NCBI GenBank assembly: GCA_900315155.1
Contig: OMYB01000007.1
Location: 61,993 to 125,992 of the forward strand
Direction of reading: 5' to 3'
Source of the DNA: an uncultured Selenomonadales bacterium
GTDB taxonomy: Bacteria; Bacillota; Negativicutes; Selenomonadales; Selenomonadaceae
Length of the DNA stretch: 64,000 nt
Position 1 is the stretch's first letter; every line of letters begins with the position of its first letter. The position numbers and the translations under genes are program-made. Positions 1 to 7,766 of the stretch are shown piece after piece. The notes under the pieces were generated by a model that was not told the DNA's origin, ran no database searches, and saw only the letters and a program-made list of their open reading frames with translations.

Positions 1-1023
1 CCGGGCAAGAAGGATATCGGCTTCACCGGTGAGCGCGAGCCGCGCTTCTTCTCCGATGCCGTCAAGGAAGCAGGTTTCCAGGATGAAGTCCTGAAGCAGG
101 AACCAGACATCCGGAAGGAAAATGTCCCGCATCGCACGCTCGCCGTCCGCGTGGGGACGCTGGACGCCGCCAAGGCTGCCGTCGACAACGGCGCTGACGT
201 CATCTACGTCGGTGGTGAGGCCTTCCGCCCGAATCTGCCGTGGACGCTCAAGGACTACGACGATATCCTCGCTTATGCCGATGGCAAGACAAATGTCGTC
301 ATCAACACGCCGCGTACGACGATGCGCCGCGAATGCGGCGAGCTCGAGCAGTTCTTCGATGCGATCAAGGATAAGCCATTCAGCGGCATCATGGTCAGCA
401 ACCTCGGCTCACTGAAGCTCGCCCAGACGCTCACGAAGCTGCCGGTACAGGCCGATACGTCGTTCAACCTGTTCAACCACCTCGCCGCGGAATTCCTCAA
501 GGAAAACGGCGTCACGATGGCCACGTCCTCGTACGAGCTCTCCTTCGAGCAGCTCCGCGAAATCGTCGAGAACAGCACGATGCCTATCGAGGTCGTCGTG
601 CACGGTGCCTACGAGTCGATGATCTGCGACCACAACATCCCGGGCATGTCTCTCCCATACTACAACGAGCTCGACAACCCGGAGATCCTGGACCGCCATT
701 ACGCGCTGCTCGATAATGCCAAGGAAGTCCACCCGCTCCGCATTGACCAGTACGGCCGCAACCATATCTATTTTGCGAAGGATCTCTGCCTCTATCCGTA
801 CCTCCCGAAATTCAATGGTGTGGCCTCCTACCGCATCGAGGCACAGGACTACGCGCCGGAACTCACGGGGCTCCTCACGCGCATCTACCGCTCTGCCCTC
901 GACAGCCTGAGCGCCGGCGGTGAAGGATTCGATGCAGCTGCCTTTGAGCAGATGAAAAACCAGAGCCCGCGCGAACTGGGCATCGGCACGTACCGTTTCC
1001 GCCAGTCCCGCAACTCCATCTGA
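1..1023 (+). CDS. U32 family peptidase, C-terminal part (5' end outside window)
   Basis: The reading frame is open from base 1 to the TGA at 1021-1023, so the true start lies outside the window. A U32 peptidase-like barrel segment is readable: around 151-250 it resembles the conserved family opening (a run like GADVIYVGGEAF), and further on come LCLYPYLPKF and a closing SYRIEAQDYAPELTG segment, which correspond to the family's 'KIEGR' region and final helix. The GTG at 151 is probably internal, because about 50 residues precede it in frame. U32 proteins include collagenase-like proteases and enzymes of tRNA or ubiquinone hydroxylation, so the exact role is unknown. It lies 47 bases upstream of an aminotransferase on the same strand. 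Confidence 0.75.
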   Translation, partial: PGKKDIGFTGEREPRFFSDAVKEAGFQDEVLKQEPDIRKENVPHRTLAVRVGTLDAAKAAVDNGADVIYVGGEAFRPNLPWTLKDYDDILAYADGKTNVVINTPRTTMRRECGELEQFFDAIKDKPFSGIMVSNLGSLKLAQTLTKLPVQADTSFNLFNHLAAEFLKENGVTMATSSYELSFEQLREIVENSTMPIEVVVHGAYESMICDHNIPGMSLPYYNELDNPEILDRHYALLDNAKEVHPLRIDQYGRNHIYFAKDLCLYPYLPKFNGVASYRIEAQDYAPELTGLLTRIYRSALDSLSAGGEGFDAAAFEQMKNQSPRELGIGTYRFRQSRNSI

Positions 1024-1070
1024 TGGGGTAAAATTCCCTCGTTCGTTTCTTTGATAGAAAGGAAAGCATC

Positions 1071-2369
1071 ATGAGCGAAAAGCAATACCTTGGCCCGGAA
1101 GCCATCATCGAAAAGAAAAAGAAGTACATCATGCCCTGCCTCGCGCATTTTTATCAGCATCCGCGCCAGATTGTCAAAGGCTCCATGCAGTACCTCTTCG
1201 ACAGCGAGGGAAACAAGTACCTCGACTGCTATGCCGGCGTATCGGTCATGAACTGCGGCCATTGCAACCCGGAAATCACGAAAAAGGTCACGGAGCAGGT
1301 CAACACGCTGCAGCACGTCTGCAACATCTACCTCACAGAAAACTTCGTCAATCTCGCCGAAAAACTCGCGGAAGTCACACCGGGAGACCTGCAGAAGACC
1401 TTCTTCTGCTCCACAGGCTCCGAGGCCACAGAAGGTGCCCTGCTTCTCGCCGAGATCTATACGGGCAATCCGGAGATCATCGCGCTGCGCCAGGGCCTGC
1501 ACGGCCGCACGAAACTCGGCATGAGCATCACGGGCCTGCAGATGTGGCGCACGGATCCGAATCCGGTCGGCGGCATCCATTTCGCCCCGAACCCATACTG
1601 CTACCGCTGCCCGCTCAACAAGAAGCCGGACACCTGCGACCTCGCCTGCGCGAATGCCATCGAGGACCTCATCAAGACGGCTACCTCCGGCCACCCGGGC
1701 GCCTTTATCGCCGAGCCGATCCAGGCTAACGCCGGCTGCGTCGTGCCGCCGAAGGGCTACTTCAACCGCGTACAGGAAATCTGCCACCAGTACGGCACCC
1801 TGCTCATCACGGATGAAGTCCAGACGGGCTTTGCGCGCACGGGCAAGATGTTCGCGATAGAGAACTGGGGCATCGCTCCGGACATCATGGCTGTCGCTAA
1901 GGCACTCGGCAACGGCGCACCGATCTCGGCGTTCATCTCTACGGCGAAGATCGCCGATACGTACACGCGACCCGGCGCCTCGACACTCGGCGGCAACCCG
2001 GTATCGAGCACGGCCGGCCTCGCCGTCCTCGACTACATCGAGGAGCATCACCTCGCAGATAACGCCTACGCCCGCGGCAAGCAGCTGCGTGCCGGCCTCC
2101 GCGAGCTTGCGAAGAAGCATCCCATCATCGGCGACGTGCGCGGTCTCGGCCTCATGGACGGAGCAGAATTCATCCATGCAGACGGATCACCTGCCCCACA
2201 GGAACTCGATGAGGTGCTGGAGGCGCTCCTGGGCCGCGGCTTCATCGTCGGCAAGAACGGCGTCGCACGCAACGTCCTTGCCTTCCAGCCGCCTCTCGTC
2301 GTCACCGAGGAAAACATCGATGACGTTCTCAACGCCGTTGACCTCATCCTCACGGAAAAGAAATTCTGA
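1071..2369 (+). CDS. Class III (AGXT2/GABA-type) PLP aminotransferase
   Basis: The 432-residue product has the full length of class III pyridoxal-phosphate aminotransferases. Visible landmarks are FFCSTGSEATEGAL (cofactor phosphate region), ITDEVQTGFARTGKMF (the Asp that contacts the PLP ring), and MAVAKALGNGAPISAF, with the probable Schiff-base lysine at residue 277. The wording resembles the alanine-glyoxylate aminotransferase 2 / 4-aminobutyrate branch. A four-cysteine cluster (residues 177, 180, 189 and 193) sits in the middle of the protein. The start is the ATG preceded by GAAAGGAAAGC. It probably shares a transcript with the upstream U32 gene and ends at the terminator just downstream. 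The amino donor cannot be told from sequence; putrescine or cadaverine is conceivable given ldc nearby, but unproven. Confidence 0.85.
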   Translation: MSEKQYLGPEAIIEKKKKYIMPCLAHFYQHPRQIVKGSMQYLFDSEGNKYLDCYAGVSVMNCGHCNPEITKKVTEQVNTLQHVCNIYLTENFVNLAEKLAEVTPGDLQKTFFCSTGSEATEGALLLAEIYTGNPEIIALRQGLHGRTKLGMSITGLQMWRTDPNPVGGIHFAPNPYCYRCPLNKKPDTCDLACANAIEDLIKTATSGHPGAFIAEPIQANAGCVVPPKGYFNRVQEICHQYGTLLITDEVQTGFARTGKMFAIENWGIAPDIMAVAKALGNGAPISAFISTAKIADTYTRPGASTLGGNPVSSTAGLAVLDYIEEHHLADNAYARGKQLRAGLRELAKKHPIIGDVRGLGLMDGAEFIHADGSPAPQELDEVLEALLGRGFIVGKNGVARNVLAFQPPLVVTEENIDDVLNAVDLILTEKKF

Positions 2370-2385
2370 ATCCCTTTCAGAGCAT

Positions 2386-2427
2386 AAAAAATCCCCGATG
2401 CCCAACACGGGCACGGGGATTTTTTTA
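2386..2427 (+). terminator. Rho-independent terminator after the aminotransferase
   Basis: A strong GC stem, AAATCCCCG..TGCCC pairing with GGGCACGGGGATTT around a short AACAC loop, is followed by a run of T residues. It ends the U32-aminotransferase unit. The A-rich opposite flank means it could also terminate the minus-strand gene that ends at 2464. Confidence 0.85.
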
Positions 2428-2463
2428 CTGCATGAAATGCCCAGGCATCTGCGAGGATTTTCC

Positions 2464-2799
2464 TCAATCCTCGCAAACGGTCAGGAACTGTACTTCCGAA
2501 TGGGCAGGGTGTACCTTGCTCCACTCTCTGGAATAGCAGGCATCCGTACGCCATTCACGGAATGCGATGGCCGTAACCTGCCAATAACCCAGCGTACCAT
2601 CTCTGAGCGGTTTCTGGATGCTCTCAAGGAAGCTGCGTATCACATAAGGACTCGTATCTTTCGGCGACTGAACCAGGATGAACGCGTTCGTCTCTTTGTT
2701 GTACAAGGCCTCACCGCTGCACGACCTGTCGTCGCCAAAACTGTAATGGATACTCAGGACTTTGCTTCCCTTTGGGGTAATTTCACTCCAGGATAACAT
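2464..2799 (-). CDS. Hypothetical protein, 111 residues
   Basis: I do not recognise this protein. The open frame extends upstream to 2838, but the ATG at 2797-2799 is the better start: reading on the minus strand, a perfect AGGAGG lies 7 bases before it. The product starts MLSWSEITPKGSKVLSIHY and looks soluble, with no signal peptide or membrane segment. It is mixed alpha/beta with several aromatics (YWQV, FREWRTD) and ends with a cysteine-containing tail. It lies downstream of, and on the same strand as, ldc and the 65-residue gene, separated by about 130 AT-rich bases. It may therefore be the last gene of that unit or have its own promoter. Confidence 0.65.
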   Translation of the reverse strand: MLSWSEITPKGSKVLSIHYSFGDDRSCSGEALYNKETNAFILVQSPKDTSPYVIRSFLESIQKPLRDGTLGYWQVTAIAFREWRTDACYSREWSKVHPAHSEVQFLTVCED

Positions 2800-2926
2800 G
2801 GATCTACCTCCTAGAAAATCAAATACATAGGCACACAATTATCTATAGGCCTCTTTCAAGGAAGTAGTTCTAGGAAAAACGAAAATATCCTCCTAGAAAA
2901 TAAAAGAAAATAACAATTTTCGCAAT

Positions 2927-3124
2927 TTATTTTTCCCCGTCATCCGATTGGCTGAGCAGCTGAATACCCGAACGAAATTCATCCATGCTGAGGGTAAAGT
3001 AGTCCACCGATTGCAGAATCTTGTACACCTCCTGCTGAGACTTCGCTGTATCCAGCTGCTCCTGCACGCTCTCCTCGGAAAGTGCATGCATCAGCATGTG
3101 TGCTGCTTCTTCTGGTTCCATCAT
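2927..3124 (-). CDS. Small acidic protein (65 residues) translationally coupled to ldc
   Basis: Its ATG (3122-3124) overlaps the ldc stop codon in an ATGA arrangement, which is direct evidence that it is a real gene translated after ldc. The product begins MMEPEEAAHMLMHALSEES and is predicted to be mostly helical and acidic. The pattern 'A..S..EV..IL....YF.LS.DEF' faintly resembles Nif11-like small domains, but I would not assign it to that family. There are no membrane segments and no cysteines. Its position makes a role in regulating or partnering the decarboxylase likely. It could also be an unrelated small protein that simply shares the transcript. Confidence 0.75.
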   Translation of the reverse strand: MMEPEEAAHMLMHALSEESVQEQLDTAKSQQEVYKILQSVDYFTLSMDEFRSGIQLLSQSDDGEK

Positions 3125-4323
3125 ACAACCTCCTCCCGACGCAATTCCTCCACTTCACGTTCCACAGCCGCTTCCCTTTCGGCCCGTGCTTTTGCCTCCG
3201 GCAGATTCTCCCAGATCAGCACAGGTGCAAGGGGGAACCCATTGAACCGCGTAGCACTGACGCTCGAATAAGCGCCGATTTCCGTAATGAGAACGTGATT
3301 GCCGATTTTCTGGTGCGGCACTTCGACATCCCGGTAAAGCACATCGATGCCATCGCAGCTCGGACCAACGAAAGTCGAGACCTGCTCTGCCCCTTCACCG
3401 AAACAATGCAGCGGATAGGACCAGTGGTCGAAGATAATGCCGGATAGAGCCCCATAGACGCCCTCATCCAGGATGTACCAGGGATGACCCTGACGCGTCT
3501 TCGTACCGATAACCGTCGTGACGAGATTCATCGCCGTACCGCAGAGGAACCGTCCCGGTTCACACCAGACGGCCGCATCGGGGAACAGGCGCACGATTTC
3601 GCGGTCGATGGAACGCATCATCTCACCCGGGTCCACAGAAAGGCCGGATGCCGATGGTACAGGGAACCCACCGCCGATATCGAGATCCGTGAGATGCATG
3701 CCCATGTCCTCTGCCTCCTGGAACAGGCCACGGCAAAGGATCAGTGCCTCCTCATATGCCGCCGTCGAAAGGGACTGGCTGCCGACATGGAAACATATGC
3801 CGATGGGATGCAATCCGGCATCACGCGCCTGCGCGAGCAAACGAAGTGCCTCTGCCGGCTGCACGCCGAACTTCGTATTGAGGTCGACCATGGCCTTGTT
3901 GTTGCGGACGGCAACGCGCACGAGGACATCCGCGCCCGGAATGTACTCGGCCATCTTACCGATTTCGCTGGCATCGTCGAACGTCATGCGGCGCACGCCG
4001 ATCTCAGCCGCCCGTTTGAGGCCGCGCCGGTCTTTTACGGGGTTCGCATAAATCATGCGCGAACCAGGCACGCCGATGGCAGTGAGCATATCCATTTCGC
4101 CAGCCGATGCCACATCGAAATGCGAACCGAGCGAAGCCATGCGTTTAAGAATCTCCGGTGCCGGATTCGCCTTGATCGCGTAATAGATACCGGCGTGCGG
4201 GAGATTTTCGCGCATAAAGCAGTAATTCTCCTCTGCCTGGCTGGTGGAAGCCACGAGAAACGGGGTCTCATAGCGCGCGGCCAGCTGATTCATTTCTTTT
4301 TCGGTAAGACGGAACTTTTTCAT
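3121..4323 (-). CDS. ldc: Lysine/ornithine decarboxylase (fold-type III, eukaryotic-type ODC family)
   Basis: This 400-residue enzyme makes cadaverine and putrescine from lysine and ornithine using PLP. Starting at the ATG at 4321-4323 (MKKFRLTEKE) puts the PLP lysine of YYAIKANP at residue 51, the position I recall for the Selenomonas ruminantium enzyme. An ATG four codons upstream is less likely. Other landmarks are DLNTKFGV, GICFHVGSQS, DLDIGGGFPVP, CEPGRF, GPSCDGIDVL (the catalytic cysteine loop) and SATRFNGF. In Selenomonas these diamines are attached covalently to peptidoglycan and help hold the outer membrane. The C-terminal tail is charged and variable. The gene is followed by a coupled 65-residue ORF and preceded by an AT-rich region carrying repeated GTATAA. 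Confidence 0.93.
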   Translation of the reverse strand: MKKFRLTEKEMNQLAARYETPFLVASTSQAEENYCFMRENLPHAGIYYAIKANPAPEILKRMASLGSHFDVASAGEMDMLTAIGVPGSRMIYANPVKDRRGLKRAAEIGVRRMTFDDASEIGKMAEYIPGADVLVRVAVRNNKAMVDLNTKFGVQPAEALRLLAQARDAGLHPIGICFHVGSQSLSTAAYEEALILCRGLFQEAEDMGMHLTDLDIGGGFPVPSASGLSVDPGEMMRSIDREIVRLFPDAAVWCEPGRFLCGTAMNLVTTVIGTKTRQGHPWYILDEGVYGALSGIIFDHWSYPLHCFGEGAEQVSTFVGPSCDGIDVLYRDVEVPHQKIGNHVLITEIGAYSSVSATRFNGFPLAPVLIWENLPEAKARAEREAAVEREVEELRREEVV

Positions 4324-4362
4324 AACACAACCCATTCCATAATAAATTTAAGGCAATCCAAT

Positions 4363-4450
4363 ATTGTATAATCTCATAATGTATAATTGTTTAATGTATC
4401 ATTGTATAACGTATAAGTTTTAATTGTATAAAATACGAATACGTATAAAA
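4363..4450. repeat. Array of seven GTATAA-type repeats upstream of ldc
   Basis: Seven copies of a motif close to ATTGTATAA lie in the AT-rich leader of ldc. The G of GTATAA (GTATCA in one copy) is at 4366, 4381, 4396, 4404, 4411, 4426 and 4443. The main spacing is 15 bases, with one copy placed half-way. This regular phasing is hard to explain by AT richness alone and suggests an operator array or overlapping promoters for ldc. No DnaA boxes accompany it. Confidence 0.6.
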
Positions 4451-4561
4451 CAACGATGCATTTGCCTTATAAGCGTAGTGTACACTCTTTTCCCCAAGGA
4501 TGCAATAGATTTTCGGCAGATTTTTGTATACATTCAGGAAAACGATACGCACAAAATAATT

Positions 4562-4590
4562 TTGCTTTACTCGCCTGAGAGGCGTATAAT
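4562..4590 (+). promoter_or_regulatory. Predicted sigma-70 promoter of the phosphoribosyltransferase gene
   Basis: TTGCTT (4562-4567) and TATAAT (4585-4590) are separated by exactly 17 bases. The spacer contains a short perfect inverted repeat, CGCCT-GAG-AGGCG (4572-4584), a plausible repressor site. The rest of the 345-base gap between ldc and this gene is AT-rich and holds only the GTATAA array. Confidence 0.65.
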
Positions 4591-4668
4591 GATTATGTAT
4601 GTGTTTTACAGATTTTATCGTATTGCATACAGAAAATCAAAAATTTACCTGGGAAGGTGTAAAAGGAA

Positions 4669-5220
4669 ATGGCAGATCGTTATTATTCTTTGAAGGTAGC
4701 CGGCGTTGAGCGCCAGCTCCCGATCCTCAACGTCACGGATGAGCTCGCCATCGCCGGTTTCATTATGCTTGGCGACAACGAGCTCGTCGATGCCTGCGCC
4801 AAAGAACTTGCGAAGAAAATCCCGCCTGAGACGGACGTCATCCTCACGGCCGAGACGAAGGGCATCCCCCTCGCTGCCGAGCTCTCGAGGCAGCTTGGCC
4901 AAAAGCGTTTCGTCGTTGCGCGTAAATCGATCAAGGCGTACATGGAGAACCCTCTCTGGGTCGAGGATGTCTCCATCACGACAAAGGGTGTCCAGAAACT
5001 CTGCCTGAATGATCCGGATATCCAGCTCATCAAGGGCAGCAATGTCCTCCTCCTCGACGATGTCATCAGCACGGGCGGCTCGATGCGTGCCCTGAAGGAA
5101 CTCGCAGATAAATGCGAAGCCCATGTCATCGGCGAAGCCTGCGTCCTCGCTGAAGGTGATGCCGCAAAACGCAAGGATATCATCTTCCTTGAGCCGCTGC
5201 CGCTTTTCAAAGCAGAATAA
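4669..5220 (+). CDS. Adenine phosphoribosyltransferase-like type I phosphoribosyltransferase
   Basis: The 183-residue cytosolic protein carries the PRPP-binding signature LLLDDVISTGGSM (about residues 126-138) and an upstream VILTAETKGIPLAAEL loop typical of the adenine/xanthine phosphoribosyltransferase branch. It would join a purine base or related compound to PRPP. The segment with many lysines (ARKSIKAYMENP) and the extra N-terminal strand differ from ordinary apt, so the base is uncertain; similar proteins are often annotated only as 'phosphoribosyltransferase family'. The ATG is preceded by AAAGGA. It is a single-gene unit with its own promoter and a clear terminator. Confidence 0.8.
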   Translation: MADRYYSLKVAGVERQLPILNVTDELAIAGFIMLGDNELVDACAKELAKKIPPETDVILTAETKGIPLAAELSRQLGQKRFVVARKSIKAYMENPLWVEDVSITTKGVQKLCLNDPDIQLIKGSNVLLLDDVISTGGSMRALKELADKCEAHVIGEACVLAEGDAAKRKDIIFLEPLPLFKAE

Positions 5221-5235
5221 GCAGAATATGGTATT

Positions 5236-5262
5236 TGCCAGGCCTCCACGGCCTGGCTTTTT
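5236..5262 (+). terminator. Rho-independent terminator
   Basis: GCCAGGC and GCCTGGC flank a short loop and are followed by TTTTT, 16 bases after the phosphoribosyltransferase stop codon. Confidence 0.85.
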
Positions 5263-5407
5263 AGTTTTCTGCCTTTTTTCTGCCGATCCATCACGAAAAA
5301 GTTTTTTCTTTTCTTTTTGTTTGGCAGGAAATAAGTCCCCCGTCTAGAATACTAGTAAGGAAAACGAAAAACTATACCGATTTACTGGTAAATAAGAGGG
5401 TCGCTCC

Positions 5408-6574
5408 ATGTTTTATGAAAGTGGTAAATACATTCTGAACTTTGATCTCTGTGCAGCAGCACTCGCTTTGCTGCTTATTTTCGTGCAGCACTTCTATGTC
5501 CGTCACAAACGCCGGACTACCTATGTACTCATGCACCTCGAACTGCTGGTCTTCCTCTATTCCCTGCTGAAGACACTTACCTTCTTCATGCGCGCAGACC
5601 CTGCCGCTTATACGGTTACCGCTATCAGCGTTGCGAACCTCTTCGCCCATTTGCTTCATGGCTATATGCTGTTTATTCTCTTCTGCTTCTTTGCGGTGTT
5701 ATGCCGTGCGCAGAAGCATGTCAGCATCCCGATACGCTGGGCCAGCGTGCTCCCCTTCGCGTGCTACGCCCTTTTCCTGCTCATGCCACCGCTTCAGGCG
5801 CATATTTACACGATATCACCAGAAGGGTTTTACATGCACCAGGACATGCACGGGATCATCTTCGGAGAAACCGTGCTCTATATCCTCATGACGATGGGGC
5901 TCGTCTTTCTCTATCAGCGGGAACTGGGGCAGAAATACAAACCGGCTATCCTCATGAATCTCAGCTTTCTCTTGTTCTACACGATAGACAGCATGCTCGG
6001 CATAAGGGTTGCAAACTTTGCTATGGCATTGAACCTCGTGCTTTTCGCCTTGCTGCTCGACGGAGAGGAACTCGAGCACTGGCGCTACGACAGCATGACA
6101 GATGCGCTCGCTGGCATGACGAACCGCTACGGCCTGCGCATCGAACTGCCGGAAATCGTCGGCCAAAATCTCTGCGTCGGCATCTTCGACATCAATAAGT
6201 TCAAGCATTTCAATGACACCTACGGTCATCGCAACGGCGATGATGTCATCCGTCTCTGTGCCGGCTGCCTGAAGGGTATCGACGGTCTTCGCTGTTACCG
6301 CTACGGCGGTGATGAATTCCTGATCATCTCCCTGTTCCCGCCTGAGCCTTTCCTCAAGAAACTCCAGTACCTGCAGAGCGATATGGCTCATTCCCACCTC
6401 GATAACATCAACGAGCAGATTACCGCGACGATCGGCTACACATACGGTTATCCGCAGAACGTAAACGAGTTTTGGGACCTCGTCAGCATTGCCGACAGCT
6501 GTCTCTACGTCGGCAAGGAGAAGAAGCACCTCATCGTCGGCAACATCAACGGACAAATTATTTTCGGTGATTAA
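5408..6574 (+). CDS. Membrane-bound diguanylate cyclase (GGDEF protein)
   Basis: The 388-residue protein has about six or seven hydrophobic helices in its first 220 residues (for example ALALLLIFVQHFYV and LFILFCFFAVLC), followed by a GGDEF domain. SMTDALAGMTNRYGL marks the domain start, and the catalytic motif RYGGDEF is intact (GGDEF at residues 300-304), so synthesis of cyclic di-GMP is expected. The RxxD product-inhibition site normally found just before GGDEF is not evident (the residues are KGID). The N-terminal region resembles a sensory 7TM module with unknown ligand. The ATG follows AAGAGGGTCGCTCC. The presence of motAB and a chemoreceptor fits a role in motility or attachment. Confidence 0.85.
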   Translation: MFYESGKYILNFDLCAAALALLLIFVQHFYVRHKRRTTYVLMHLELLVFLYSLLKTLTFFMRADPAAYTVTAISVANLFAHLLHGYMLFILFCFFAVLCRAQKHVSIPIRWASVLPFACYALFLLMPPLQAHIYTISPEGFYMHQDMHGIIFGETVLYILMTMGLVFLYQRELGQKYKPAILMNLSFLLFYTIDSMLGIRVANFAMALNLVLFALLLDGEELEHWRYDSMTDALAGMTNRYGLRIELPEIVGQNLCVGIFDINKFKHFNDTYGHRNGDDVIRLCAGCLKGIDGLRCYRYGGDEFLIISLFPPEPFLKKLQYLQSDMAHSHLDNINEQITATIGYTYGYPQNVNEFWDLVSIADSCLYVGKEKKHLIVGNINGQIIFGD

Positions 6575-6593
6575 GTCATCCATCCATGCACCT

Positions 6594-6649
6594 AAAAAGA
6601 AGCTTACCCATTTCACAGTCCTTGCTGTGATTGGGCAGGCTTCTTTTTT
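6594..6649 (+). terminator. Long-stem rho-independent terminator
   Basis: AAAAAGAAGC pairs with GCTTCTTTTTT, and the inner arms CCCA..TTCACAG and CTGTGA..TGGG extend the stem. The hairpin follows the diguanylate cyclase stop codon and ends in a T run. Confidence 0.85.
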
Positions 6650-6723
6650 GCGAACAATTTTTCCGAACAGGTATTGCAAGAACATTTTTTCCGTGCTACA
6701 ATATCAATCAGAACAAGAATTCT

Positions 6724-6753
6724 AGAACATGAATTTCAAGAATGCATGTTCCC
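6724..6753 (+). promoter_or_regulatory. Inverted repeat AGAACATG / CATGTTCC upstream of the LysM gene
   Basis: AGAACATG (6724-6731) and CATGTTCC (6746-6753) form an inverted repeat with a 14-base spacer. Further GAACA words lie upstream at 6652, 6665, 6680 and 6711. It may be an operator for the LysM gene. It does not match the usual Firmicute LexA box. Confidence 0.35.
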
Positions 6754-6786
6754 TATTTCCTAAAAAATAGAAAGGGGTCCTTTCTT

Positions 6787-7083
6787 ATGAAACGCTTTTT
6801 CCTTCTTCTGGTGCTTACCCTCATGATTGTCCAGCCGCTGCACCTGACGAATTCCTATCTCCGCACGGCGGAGTTTGCTACGATTACGGTCGCCGGCACG
6901 GAGAATATCAGCGGTATTGCACACCGTTACGCCCCTGACGAAAATAGCGCGGAGGAGCTCCAGCAGGCCATCATCGAGATCAATGCCCTGACACCAGACG
7001 GAGCGGTACGTGAGGGCCAGACCCTCCGCATACCGCTCCGCGATGACAGCACACCAGCTGCCCATCAGCTGGCATCCCGTTGA
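6787..7083 (+). CDS. Small secreted LysM-domain protein (YneA-like architecture)
   Basis: Start chosen at the ATG (MKRFFLLLVLTLMIVQPL) with AAAGGGG upstream; a longer open frame begins at 6742. The 98 residues consist of an N-terminal signal or anchor helix and one LysM module (about residues 31-83, ending EGQTLRIPL), which binds peptidoglycan glycan chains. This is the architecture of YneA-type cell-division suppressors in Bacillus, usually under SOS control, but no recA/lexA neighbour is present here, so that role is only a suggestion. Its TGA at 7081-7083 abuts the stop of the convergent udk gene with no base between. Confidence 0.75.
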   Translation: MKRFFLLLVLTLMIVQPLHLTNSYLRTAEFATITVAGTENISGIAHRYAPDENSAEELQQAIIEINALTPDGAVREGQTLRIPLRDDSTPAAHQLASR

Positions 7084-7701
7084 TTATGCATTTTCTTGCA
7101 GCAGTGCTGCAATCTTCGTCTTCATGATATCGAACGCAACATCGTTGAGGCCGCTGTTGAGCACGATATCCGCGACGTTCTTCGTCGGTTCGACATAGAG
7201 ATAATGCATCGGCTTGACCGTTGCCAGATACTGCTCGATGATATTATCGAGGTCACGGCCGCGCTCCTGCATATCGCGTACCACACGGCGCAGGATACGC
7301 TCATCCGCATCCGCCTCGACGAAAATCTTGATATCGAAGATATTGCGCAGACGCTCGTCCTGCAGGATAAGGATACCCTCTACGATAATCACACGGCTCG
7401 GCTCGATCGTCACCGTCTTGTTCGAACGGTTGTGATTGGCAAAATCGTAAACCGGGCATTTGATGCTCTTGCCTGCGCGCAGGGCTTTCAGATGCTCGAT
7501 GAGCAGATCCGTCTCGAGCGAATCCGGATGATCGTAATTGATACGCTGACGCTGCTCGAACGGGATATCATCATGCTGCTTATAATAGTTATCGTGATAA
7601 ATAACCGTAATCTTGTCGCCGAAATACTTCTTTAACCGGTTCGTGAACGTAGACTTGCCGGAGCCCGTGCCGCCGGCGATACCGATAATCGTAGTTTTCA
7701 C
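7084..7701 (-). CDS. udk: Uridine kinase
   Basis: The 205-residue cytosolic enzyme phosphorylates uridine and cytidine for pyrimidine salvage. The P-loop GGTGSGKST is at residues 10-18. HDNYYKQHDD, INYDHPDSLETDLL and PVYDFANHNR follow in the family order, and VIIVEGILIL is the Walker B region. Length is normal. The ATG follows closely on a GAGGCAGAGACA leader, a modest ribosome site. It lies 65 bases downstream of the UPF0158 gene on the same strand with no terminator between, so the two are probably cotranscribed. Confidence 0.95.
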   Translation of the reverse strand: MKTTIIGIAGGTGSGKSTFTNRLKKYFGDKITVIYHDNYYKQHDDIPFEQRQRINYDHPDSLETDLLIEHLKALRAGKSIKCPVYDFANHNRSNKTVTIEPSRVIIVEGILILQDERLRNIFDIKIFVEADADERILRRVVRDMQERGRDLDNIIEQYLATVKPMHYLYVEPTKNVADIVLNSGLNDVAFDIMKTKIAALLQENA

Positions 7702-7766
7702 TGTCTCTGCCTCGTTTCCTGCTTTGCTCTGTTACTCTGCGGCTGCTGAACTATCTGGTATAGCAT

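Noticed and set aside
4340..4668. Plasmid-like iteron origin in the AT-rich repeat region upstream of ldc
   Set aside because: No DnaA boxes, no replication gene and ordinary chromosomal surroundings; the repeats fit a promoter-region array better.
6651..6753. Canonical LexA/SOS boxes before the LysM gene
   Set aside because: The GAACA words are not arranged as the Firmicute CGAAC-N4-GTTCG palindrome. Only the looser inverted repeat was kept, as a low-confidence feature.
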